A DNA stretch of 64,000 bases. Source: Liquidambar formosana (lineage: Eukaryota; Streptophyta; Magnoliopsida; Saxifragales; Altingiaceae). Made by a program: the position numbers and the translations under genes. The notes beneath the pieces were generated by a model. That model saw only the letters and a list, made by a program, of their open reading frames with translations. It made no database searches and was not told the DNA's origin. Each line of letters starts with the position of its first letter. Positions within the stretch are counted from its first letter, which is position 1. Positions 57,342-64,000 of the stretch are shown in pieces. Location: positions 31,740,810 through 31,804,809 of the forward strand of contig CM077826.1 of assembly GCA_039720395.1 (NCBI GenBank), in the 5' to 3' direction.

Positions 57342-59825
57342 AAAAAAAAGAGTAAAGAACCTTGGTAGAAGTACAAAAGAAACAATATTATTAACAAACA
57401 AACTCTTTCAAAACCTGATGGTCACTAGAGTTGAACTAACAAGTTCAGCAAGCAAGCAAGCAAACAAATCAAACCCTATAATTATGAAAATGTTAAAATA
57501 AGAGAGATATACTTCAAATCTCAATGTTTGTACATACTTTCAAACATCAATAAGGCAGTTTATATCATATCCAAATCAACACTAGAAAGCAATTCAAAGT
57601 TTCAAACTTTAAAATTATGGCAGTGCCGAAACATAAGCAACAAACTCCTTTCAAAATCAAATGAGATAACTCTGTTTGGTTGCCAAGAACATGTAGGAAA
57701 AGAAACACCTCTACTTAGCCGAACCCTAATCCAACCATTCAGCTCTGTCAACTCGAGCTTTTCATCCTTTAAAAACCAACAACATAAAACGTAATACTCA
57801 AAATTCTGTTTTTTTTCTTTGTTTTTTTCCCACAGTTTTCCTTTACCCAAACGGAGGGCAAACCTTCATTTTTTACTTCTCCAAGGGACTAGCTATAAGC
57901 CTAGCTATTTTAGCTACTGTCATTTTGGCTAGCTATATTTACCTAGCAAATGTTCACTAGCTAAGACACTTTTCCTCTCTGTATGCACCATTCCCTCTTT
58001 CTCTCTCCACCAAATGATTAAAAAAAGAAAGATTATTAATAAAATATTTGAAATAGCTAAAGAATAACTAGTGGCCTTGCCCCTTGGACTACTCACTTGG
58101 ATAGCTAGCTAGCTATCTAAATCTATACTACTTGTGAAAGTGGCTTAAGCGAAAAAAATTTTGATTCACCATTTTTTTTTTTTTTTTTTTTGTAATTGTT
58201 TGATAACGAAGAAGCCCTTCGCGCAAACTTCGAGCCCATATAAGATCCCACAACTCATATAGACCAGGTAAGTCCAAGGTCCATGAGAACCATGAAACCT
58301 TGTGTGGGTAGCCCCAAGGGTTTAGCAAGAGTCGAACTCAAGACCTCCGCTTCCTGAGGCAGGATCTTTTGCCAACTACGCTAACCCTTCTTGGGGTTAT
58401 TTTGATTCACCAATTTAGCCCCATTGAAATCCTTAAAGACAGTTTTAGCCTTCTTGCTTAGTCTATGTGGAACTTTGATTCACTTCTCTAACCCTCTATT
58501 CAAATTTGGGGGAATTTTAGATTGGCCAGTCTATGGGAAAATAATTATAGTTCACGGGAAAATAATTATAGGTCAGTGCTATTTGCTACTAACTTCCTAA
58601 TAAATGACTACTAATTTAATTAACAATGACTAATAACTGTAACTATTTTCCCATAGTCCGACCAATCTAAAATTCCCCCTTAAAATTTTGGAGAGTTTCC
58701 ACTTCCCAAGATGCACCTAGGTATCTCTATCTTCCTTATTCTCCTTCTTCTTTCCACTTCCCAACATGCATGTAGGTAAAAACCTTTCTTGTTCTTCATT
58801 TTTCCACTTCCCAAGATGCATCCAGTTCCTATAAATTTGATAGCCAAGTACATGTAAGATTAGGAGTTCTACCTCCATAGCTATTTTCATATGAAATCAC
58901 CCATTTTGTACTTTTGTAGAGATGATGGGAAGGTCCCCTCTTTGTGTGAAGATTGCAAGATTTCCTTATAGTCCTACTCCTTAAATCTTTTAATGCCTTC
59001 AAGTTCTATTAATTACAAATCATTTCTACTCTCTAATTCTCCCGAGGATCTCCAGAGGAATAATGGCAGAACTTAAAGACTTTTTAACACAATCTGCTAT
59101 ATCATAAATGGATCACTATAAATGAAAAAATTTCAAAATAATTAATTAATTTGATTTTTTTTTTTTTTTTTAATGTCGCAAATATTTTGGAATTTTCAAA
59201 ACCTATAAATATAATAAAGTCATTATGCAGAGGTTATATAATTTTATTATTCACAAATAACTCTAGATTTGCAAAAAAACAAGAAAACGATTGATCGATC
59301 ATTCACGTGCAGAGCATATGTGCATTAACTAGTTTTAAAAAATGTCATTTTGCTAGCTAAAGTAGCTAAAAAATAGCTATTACGAGATGCTCTAAGAAAA
59401 CATAACAAGCCATTATAACACTAATAAAGAGTAAAATTATACCGCGAACCAAACGGATTTTATTTTCTCGGGAAAATGAAATAGGAGAGCTGACCTAATT
59501 TAGCTTGACAAAAAGATTTCATAGTATAGTCTTATATACCGAAAAAATGGAACGTAAGAGTGTAAAGATTCTAGGGAAGCAAACAAAGAGAGAGATTGAT
59601 TTTGTGGGGAAAATAAAAAAAGAAAACCTGGTTGCCGCGGCCGGTGTACTTGAGTTGGCAAGAATCGAAGGCGGGACGGCGGCGAAAGAGGTTATGAATC
59701 TCACGGGCTTTGACATCATCGGGGAGACCGGAGATGAAGAGCGTGTTGATGGTATGGTCCTTGAAGGCGTAGTCTTGGTGTGCTAATTGGTGGAGGTAGA
59801 AGGGATCGTAAGGTTGATGGGACAT
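41523..59825 (-). CDS. Two-RRM RNA-binding protein (plant scw1/WHI3-like family, At2g42240 type)
   Basis: Ten coding exons, all with GT-AG borders and matching phases: 59825-59628, 51747-51685, 46601-46520, 46370-46296, 46048-45970, 45802-45757, 45119-45016, 44839-44770, 41739-41657, 41553-41523; 831 bp, 276 aa. RRM1 (about 26-108) has NTLFISGLPDDVKAREIHNL, a RNP1-like VVAFATF (67-73) and HVELARSNSRRKRK. An acidic Ser/Asp linker with SGAYVVIDKRTK and EDSGD-type stretches follows. RRM2 (about 194-268) has CSTLFIANLGPNCTEDELKQ, PVAFADFE and the family C-terminus HIEYARSKMRKH. It is presumably a nuclear or cytoplasmic mRNA-binding protein; targets unknown. The start is the first ATG in the frame (MSHQPYDPFYLHQ); codons upstream continue open but have only a GTG. 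Introns 1 (7.9 kb), 2 (5.1 kb) and 8 (2.9 kb) are filled with transposons. No coding break was found. Confidence 0.95.
42183..42285. repeat. CA/TG microsatellite in RRM gene intron 8
   Basis: A compound repeat of CACACG, GCGTG and a terminal pure (CA)n run of about 18 units (42247-42284). Confidence 0.9.
42463..42819 (+). pseudogene. Retrotransposon-associated ORF fragment
   Basis: An open frame of 118 codons with Pro- and acid-rich text (FELPPPSFDEVLYDFPPRLS, LLEMDVPHWQHQEEK). The next frame (42823-43038) continues with LQDLHASKRLMIEKLNIKHK and ends at the putative polypurine tract. I do not recognise a domain. The position just 5' of an LTR argues for the C-terminal end of a gypsy-type internal region, broken by at least one frameshift or stop. 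Confidence 0.45.
43162..43815. mobile_element. TIR element with ends CCTATGAAGCAC, nested in an LTR
   Basis: The element 43168-43809 (642 bp) has inverted ends CCTATGAAGCACAAATAC and (reversed) CCTATGAAGCACAGATAC. Subterminal regions are full of GATACGGATAC/GTATC words. The 6-mer GTATTT directly flanks both ends; a longer TSD could not be shown, so hAT or Mutator membership is open. No transposase. Confidence 0.75.
46651..51139. mobile_element. PIF/Harbinger-like TIR element in intron 2 of the RRM gene, itself interrupted
   Basis: The ends at 46654 (GGGTGCGTTTGGGAACGTGG) and 51136 (reversed GGCTGCCTTTGGCAACATGG) are inverted and flanked by TAA on both sides (46651-46653, 51137-51139), the PIF/Harbinger TSD. 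Subterminal zones carry many GGATTTG/CAAATCC repeats. Without the inner Mutator-like element (47520-49591) it would be about 2.4 kb. No transposase frame is visible. The left part (46960-47150) looks leader-like: CT-rich, then a possible donor GAAG|GTGAGT. It starts only about 50 bp upstream of the exon 3 acceptor of the host gene. Confidence 0.75.
47520..49600. mobile_element. Mutator-like element, palindrome family copy 3, nested in the PIF-like element
   Basis: The element 47529-49591 (2063 bp) begins GGGGGACTTTGGCCACAAG and ends ACTAATTTTCCC (reversed GGGAAAATTAGTGAG), the same two end types as the copy at 3809-5526 but in opposite orientation. Flanking 9-mers TATAATCTA and TGTAATCTA match 8/9. 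The A-type end is present twice: an inner copy ends at 48922 (GCTAATTTTCCC) and the outer at 49591, each preceded by about 300 bp of matching sequence (ATAAATTTTGTCGAAAACCG / ATAAATTTTATCGAAAACCG). Palindrome remnants lie near 48554, 49071 and 49266. A 42-nt A-run lies at 48731-48771. No transposase. Confidence 0.82.
51892..52023 (-). other. Exon-like open segment in intron 1 of the RRM gene
   Basis: The minus strand reads LQVFGMLQIPLENILELSRR followed by PVTLMVDKVDLDDIVVKAC, then a stop at 51894-51892. The text looks like real protein (amphipathic, acidic LDD motif) and is unlike the low-complexity frames around it. I do not recognise it. It may be a transposon-captured exon or a chance open stretch; nothing in the host protein family calls for it. 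Confidence 0.3.
52373..52468. repeat. Tandem duplication of a 48-bp unit
   Basis: Units 52373-52420 and 52421-52468 (AGCAAGTTAAGTGTACTGTT start) differ at one base (TTCACAC against TTTACAC). Recent local duplication in intron 1 of the RRM gene. Confidence 0.9.
53266..54924 (+). mobile_element. Solo LTR, copia-type
   Basis: The sequence 53271-54919 begins TGTTAGTTGTATGCCC and ends TTCCTTACA, with a TATA box (GCTATATAAACAAG, about 54550) in its last third and a CT-rich stretch after it. Flanking 5-mers ATAAG and ATGAG match 4/5. No primer-binding site or internal domain follows, so it reads as a solo LTR of about 1.65 kb, typical of long-LTR copia lineages. The 3' boundary is inferred from the TG...CA and TSD-like pentamers. 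Confidence 0.6.
54945..56132 (+). mobile_element. Ty3/gypsy chromovirus remnant: chromodomain end and 3' LTR
   Basis: At 54945-55020 the frame reads ELPDDMGISPIFNIEDLTIY, typical of the linker before the chromodomain. At 55201-55345 it reads EDILDDHIVSTRSGGY, a stop, then KWKGLPLSDCTWI, the chromodomain signature. Stops and a likely deletion make it dead. A purine tract (GAGGAGAGA) precedes TGATTGAAATTAG at 55399, the probable 3' LTR start; the LTR probably ends near TTCTACA (56132). It lies antisense to the RRM gene in intron 1. Confidence 0.7.
55867..55890. repeat. CT microsatellite
   Basis: About 12 CT units within the gypsy LTR. Confidence 0.9.
56133..57870. other. RRM gene intron 1, unassigned repeat-like sequence
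   Basis: No coding sequence recognised. Contains a G-run (56611-56619) and a long A/G tract (57294-57351) that encodes a spurious poly-Lys frame. Confidence 0.4.
57872..59392. mobile_element. Possible decayed MITE-like element with AGCTA-rich ends
   Basis: The left part (CCAAGGGACTAGCTATAAGC, CTAGCTATTTTAGCTACT) and the right part (AGCTAAAGTAGCTAAAAAAT, TAGCTATTACGAGATGCTCT) are inverted and share TAGCTATTTTTTAGCTACT-like words. This resembles plant MITEs with GAGCATCTCCAA ends. No TSD found. It contains the SINE at 58172-58398. Confidence 0.35.
58158..58412 (-). mobile_element. tRNA-derived SINE with 14-bp TSD
   Basis: On the minus strand the element runs from 58398 to 58172. It starts AACCCCAAGAAGGGTTAGCG, has an A box (TAGCGTAGTTGG) and, about 35 bp on, a B box (GAGTTCGACTC), and ends in a tail of about 20 A (T-run 58172-58191 on +). 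The exact 14-mer ATTTTGATTCACCA flanks both sides (58158-58171, 58399-58412). The pol III boxes, A-tail and long TSD together make this a confident SINE that moved by LINE-type target-primed reverse transcription. Confidence 0.93.
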
Positions 59826-59990
59826 GATCAATGCCGGACAGATGAACGGCTCAGATTGAGGAAAGGGGTACCAGGCTACAAGCCTGTGGTGGTGGTGGTG
59901 GGGGTGGTGGTGGTGGTGTTGTTTCAGGACTGAAAGGCGATGACGGTGTTGGATAGAGGGAAGGGAAAGCACAGCTCTAACTTTAACCCC
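59826..59990 (-). promoter_or_regulatory. Probable 5'UTR of the RRM gene
   Basis: On the minus strand this stretch is open in frame with the CDS but lacks an ATG; it includes an imperfect (CAC)n/(CCA)n triplet repeat at 59885-59922. C/T-rich composition fits a plant leader. The transcription start is not identifiable; beyond 59990 lie T- and A-runs. Confidence 0.45.
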
Positions 59991-60187
59991 CCATTTTTTT
60001 TCTTTTTTCTTTTTTCCTTTTCTTTTTTGAGGAGGAAAAAAAAAAAAAAAAAAGGGTTAAAAACACTTGGTACAGTTATTTACACTACGTTTTTTGATTG
60101 AAACAAACTTATTTTGTACACATAGCTTTTAATTTTAAAAATTGCACTTTTACTTTCTACACATTTCATAATACTTAAACCAACTTT

Positions 60188-60600
60188 AACTTTGACCTCA
60201 AAAAATTTGGTACATTTAAGCTGAATGTATTGTATTAGTTTAGTACATTATGACTAAACAATTGTAAAAATTTTAGTTGATATATCCCGAATATCGTTAA
60301 ATGTTCAGTAAAAACAAATTGAACATTTTAGATTCGTTTAGTAAACCAAATCTGAACCAATCGTAATCACAAACAAAACTTAACTTTTCTTGATAAAGAA
60401 AAAAATTCGATACATTTGAGATGAATATATTGTTTTTGTTTAGTACATTATAACTGAACAATTGTAGAAAATGTAGTTGGTATGTTTTGAACAACTTTAA
60501 AATGTTCTGTTGAAACAATCTAAACATTTTAAGTTCGTTTGGTATACCACGTCTAAACAAAATAAGATTCACAAACAAAACTCAATAACTTTTGATGAGA
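60188..60600. repeat. Diverged tandem repeat, unit about 190 bp
   Basis: Two units (about 60188-60379 and 60380-60572) share TTTAGTACATTA, GAACAATTGTA, ATTTTAGTTGATAT / AATGTAGTTGGTAT, AAACATTTTA and GTTCGTTT blocks in the same order. A third partial unit begins near 60573. Non-coding and AT-rich. Confidence 0.6.
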
Positions 60601-60919
60601 AAAAACATATTTTTTCAGCATTAGAAACATTTGAATTGACCATTTACTCGTCCATTGTTCAAACAAGCGTAAAAACACAAATAATAATTAAGGTCTAAGA
60701 GATATTATAGATTAGTGGTTAGAGTTTGTAAGAGAGTGAAGATATATAAATGGAGGAAGCAAATGGTTTGAATTAGAGAGTTTTCATGATTATAATTATA
60801 TGTAGTGGGTGTGTAAAGCAAATTTATGTTTTTATTTAAATCCCTTTATCCTTTACTTAAGAATAGAATAGTAATAAAAAATTTCATTAAATGATATGGG
60901 TATAAAGTAAAAAACCTAA
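60601..60919. other. AT-rich intergenic DNA
   Basis: Upstream of the RRM gene; nothing recognisable. Confidence 0.4.
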
Positions 60920-61122
60920 GGCCATATTTGTTTTATTGGAATGGAATGGATGGAATAGAATCACATTCCAATTCATTCCCAATAACGTGTTCGGATGAGG
61001 TAGTTAAACTAGAATGGAATAAAAAAAAAAAAGAATGGACTATTCGACTCTATTCCAGGCTATTTTAAGTAGGGAATCAGATTTCATTCCCACTCATTTC
61101 ATTCCAACCAAACAAACATGGC
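60920..61122. mobile_element. Decayed Tourist-like MITE
   Basis: The left end GGCCATATTTGTTTTATTGG and the right end, reversed GCCATGTTTGTTTGGTTGG, are inverted with GGAATGGAATGG / CATTCCATTC subterminal words, like the MITE at 26514-26726. The left flank TAA has no exact partner on the right. Confidence 0.65.
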
Positions 61123-62402
61123 AGAAGTGTAAATAGTTGCACTCAAAACACTCTAGTGCCATAAACTTTACATGAAGTTTCTATTGAGTTAAAAATAAAT
61201 TTAATTTGACAAATTTATCTATTCTTTTTTTTTTTCTAGAGATTTCAATTTATCCATTGTTTTCAAAATATATTCAAAATATGTCATCTAAGTATATATA
61301 TCTATATATTTTTATCATTTTTATAAAACATTATGTAGAAATGATATAGAAACTATAAATAGTCAAAAAAATCTACTTCAACGATAGATTTTGGGAAAAA
61401 AATTCTATAAAATTGTTCATAATAATGTTTTCTAATGGACAATACAATGCGACTAGTTTTCATGAAAACATTTTATATTTTTCATAAAATTTTAAAAAGT
61501 ATAAACTAAGTGGGTTATAAAAGAATTTTTGTTTTGACAATATCCCACCTCAAAAAATCTGTTTCCCCACTTTTTTTTTACTAATAAAAATTAAAATATT
61601 TACCAAAAAAAGAAAAATGAAAAAAAAAAAAAAAAAAAAAAAAAGCAGAGCATACTTCGGCGGGGAAAAATCATCTCAAGTGCATCATTGGGTAATTAAA
61701 GGCAAATCTTACTCGTTAAAATGAGGTTAGGCTCCTCTTCGTTCACTCTTCTCCAATTTCCTCCCGTTCATGATGGTAAAGGAGACAAATCATAAAGAGT
61801 TGATCCAACGATCAAATTGATGTCATAAAATGATGGTAAAGGAGACAAATCATAAAGAGCTGATCCAACGATCAAATTGATGTCATAAAATTTATTTTTA
61901 CTAATCTACACTATTATAGTATTATATTAAGAGAATTCTCTTATAGTTGGATTGTACCTACCTTATGCTAAAAAACCCTTATAACTTCATAATGTTAAAT
62001 GTAATTTGGTAATTTTAGCAACTTAAAAACAATTACACACCCCAACAAATTTCTCCCTCTCTTCCCCATTCTCTCTTCCACGTCTCTCCCCCTCCAAGTC
62101 CTGTGCAACAACTAGTCAAAAATGCACATGCACGGAAGAATGACTTAATTAAAGTCAAAAGGGCTTAAAAGAATGAGAAGAATATCCAAAATAACAGGGT
62201 TAGAGGTGGTAAAAAAGGACAGGTGTATTAAGGATATAATAAAAGGTACATGTGTACGACCATTGATAAAATTAAATGGCGAAAATGGATTTATGAAGTT
62301 GATCCCTTATAATTAGGACTAAGCCTTTGTTGAGATGAGTTGAGTTGAGAATGGTAATTCAAAATAATCTAATCCAATCTAATCTAAGAGTTTGAATTTG
62401 TT
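61123..62402. other. Intergenic with a 60-bp tandem duplication
   Basis: Apart from the duplication at 61771-61890 and an A-run at 61620-61644, AT-rich sequence without a recognisable gene or element. Confidence 0.4.
61771..61890. repeat. Tandem duplication of a 60-bp unit
   Basis: Units 61771-61830 and 61831-61890 (TGATGGTAAAGGAGACAAAT start) are identical except for one T/C at 61800/61860. A very recent duplication. Confidence 0.95.
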
Positions 62403-62730
62403 GCTTGTTTCAACTAGATTGTGACGTATTAGGAAAAATTTTAAATGAATGGCTGAGACGCAAAATACATAAAGGAAAATACTACTTCATTCATCTTATG
62501 TGTCAAAAGTGTATAGGTGAAAGCAAACATGTGGGGTTAATATAGAATAATAAGAAGTTGTCACATATGAATGGTTAGGAGAATGTGTGTAAAATAGATA
62601 GGTGAAATAGCATAGTCTAATACCTAATTTTTCGTGTGAAAAAAACATGCACAAGAGATCTTGGGCTTTGCATATCAGCCATTCATTTTAATTTTTTTCC
62701 TGACATGTTGCAATCTAGTTGAAACAAACA
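62403..62730. mobile_element. MITE with TIR TTGTTTCAACTAGATTG
   Basis: Left end GCTTGTTTCAACTAGATTGT and right end, reversed GTTTGTTTCAACTAGATTGC, continue inverted through AGGAAAAATTTTAAATGAAT / AGGAAAAAAATTAAAATGAA and AATGGCTGA for about 60 bp. No ORF; TSD not clear. Confidence 0.7.
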
Positions 62731-62853
62731 CTGGTACTTATTTTTGAAAAGGAAGTAGTGAATCCGTACTTCTAATTTAATAACTGATAATAACAAGATG
62801 ATGGGTCTTAGATTTTTTTGGATGCTAGCATGGCAAGATTAGAGCCAAATTCA

Positions 62854-62884
<31 letters not shown>

Positions 62885-63585
62885 ATAAGTTTTGAAATGC
62901 AGTTCAAGATCTTTTCATGCATTTTCAAATTTGATGGTTAGGGTTATATGCCTTCGTCTTTAGTTTGATCAAATAATTTCTCGATGTGGCATTTATCGGA
63001 TGCTCCCCTTCCAAGGAATCGAGGTTGTAGAAGATCATAGAAAAGGATGATTCTCATTGCATCACGCCAATCGATTATCAAAGATGCATTGGTAGAAGGT
63101 TCATGCCATGATTTAGTTGAGGGATATATTTCAAATCTACAGCTAAGCTGCTAAGCTATCCAATAAAATTAGAGTATATTTCCGACCATCTCCAATGGTG
63201 TGCTACAGTGTGTTCTATTGCCATATTTTAGCAATAACACACCTTACAATATTCAATATGGCAATGACACACTTTATTATTGTTCCAATGGCGTGTTAAA
63301 AAATAGTAATAGCACACCTTTATGTTATAATTGGCACACCCTTGTGCGAGGGGATGGTGGTTACACGTGTAAAAAAAATGCATATTGTATCATTTGCACC
63401 ATTGGAATATGCTATATCAAATTATAGCATTTGACACCATAACAGGTGATTGAATAAAAATGAAATTTTTGGTCATAGCCTCATGTTATAAGAGTTTTTT
63501 AATAATAGCCCCCCATAAACAAATTCATTAACTTCATAATCCCTTTTGTCATTAAACTAACGGAATTACCATTCTCTCACAAAAA

Positions 63586-63593
<8 letters not shown>
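62731..63593. other. Intergenic, possible further MITE remnant at 63187-63420
   Basis: CCATCTCCAATGGTGTGCTA near 63187 and CACCATTGGAATATGCTATA near 63399 are weakly inverted. Otherwise nothing is recognisable. Confidence 0.35.

Positions 63594-63661
<68 letters not shown>
63594..63661. repeat. TA microsatellite
   Basis: About 33 uninterrupted TA units after an A-run. Confidence 0.95.
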
Positions 63662-63665
<4 letters not shown>

Positions 63666-64000
63666 CTTAACCTTCTCCCCATACGAACGGTATCTCCATT
63701 TTTACTGATCAATAAATCAATCTTTTTGAGTTCTTGCTACAACTATTCAACTCAATGAGTCGACCCAATTTTCACAACCTCTAACCTTGGTCCCCACTAT
63801 CCAACCCTTGATGAGAACCATGATCCACTTTTGTAATTTTTCCGTGGAAAAAAAGAAAAAAAAAACTAATTTTAATGTAGAGAAGAGTAACATGTTATTG
63901 CAATCTCTCCTTGCTCAAGAAGAAAAAAAGAAAAAAAATTTTACTGTTTAACAATATGTAAAAAAAAATAGTAACATGTTATTGTTTGACAGCATAATTT
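63662..64000. other. Intergenic edge, no gene seen
   Basis: A-rich patches and a short direct repeat (GTAACATGTTATTG at about 63887 and 63970). No coding sequence. Confidence 0.4.

Noticed and set aside
57174..57368. Lys-rich open frame
   Set aside because: It is the translation of an A/G tract at 57294-57351.
58328..58398. tRNA gene on -
   Set aside because: A and B boxes are present but no cloverleaf with acceptor stem closes, and the unit continues to an A-tail flanked by a 14-bp TSD: a SINE.
59826..59972. N-terminal extension of the RRM protein with His-rich text
   Set aside because: The frame is open upstream but contains no ATG, only a GTG; the family N-terminus (MSHQPYDP-like) fits the ATG at 59825.
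63200..63427. 75-codon open frame on +
   Set aside because: It lies in MITE-like repeat sequence (CCATCTCCAATGG ends) and lacks protein-like conservation.
1..64000. CRISPR arrays, bacterial operons, riboswitches or origins
   Set aside because: No regularly spaced direct repeats or bacterial gene organisation; the window is plant nuclear DNA.

Overview
This is nuclear DNA from a flowering plant, most likely a eudicot and possibly woody. It is AT-rich, its genes have GT-AG introns, and it is packed with typical plant transposons: Ty1/copia and Ty3/gypsy LTR elements, LINEs, a tRNA-derived SINE, and Mutator-, hAT- and PIF/Harbinger-like TIR elements. I cannot name the species from sequence alone.

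Three host genes are visible. (1) The last two coding exons of a LAZ1-like (DUF300/TMEM184) membrane protein lie at 294-856 on +; the tail appears frameshifted. (2) A USP plus protein-kinase gene of the 'inactive protein kinase SELMODRAFT_444075-like' family lies at 30608-36442 on +, in nine coding exons (729 aa), with a probable 5'UTR intron upstream. (3) A two-RRM RNA-binding protein of the scw1/WHI3-like plant family lies at 59825-41523 on -, in ten coding exons (276 aa). Its 831 bp of coding sequence are spread over 18.3 kb because the introns are full of transposons. The kinase and RRM genes converge, and the ~5 kb between their stop codons holds a hAT element with an 8-bp TSD and a Mutator-like element.

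Layout: 1-3.8 kb, LAZ1 tail and decayed repeats; 3.8-8.4 kb, two members of a Mutator-like family rich in a 20-bp palindrome, one carrying a decayed intron-containing gene; 8.4-14.8 kb, old repeat debris, two LINE tails and a SINE-like element; 14.8-24.1 kb, a LINE on - interrupted by a young copia element with near-identical LTRs, a CTTAA TSD and one in-frame stop in its polyprotein; 24.1-28.8 kb, foldback and MITE elements upstream of the kinase; 28.8-36.6 kb, kinase gene; 36.6-41.5 kb, convergent intergenic region; 41.5-59.8 kb, RRM gene with nested insertions in its introns (gypsy fragment plus TIR element in intron 8; PIF-like element containing a palindrome-family Mutator-like element in intron 2; solo LTR, gypsy chromodomain remnant and SINE in intron 1); 59.8-64 kb, upstream region with MITEs, tandem duplications and a TA microsatellite.

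The most unusual structure is the palindrome-rich Mutator-like family. Members at 3809-5526 and 47529-49591 are flanked by 9-bp repeats (9/9 and 8/9 matches), share both termini, and contain many full or degenerate copies of AACAGTTACATGTAACTGTT. A third degraded member (about 5712-8410) has the largest palindrome cluster next to a decayed gene for a basic, coiled-coil protein.
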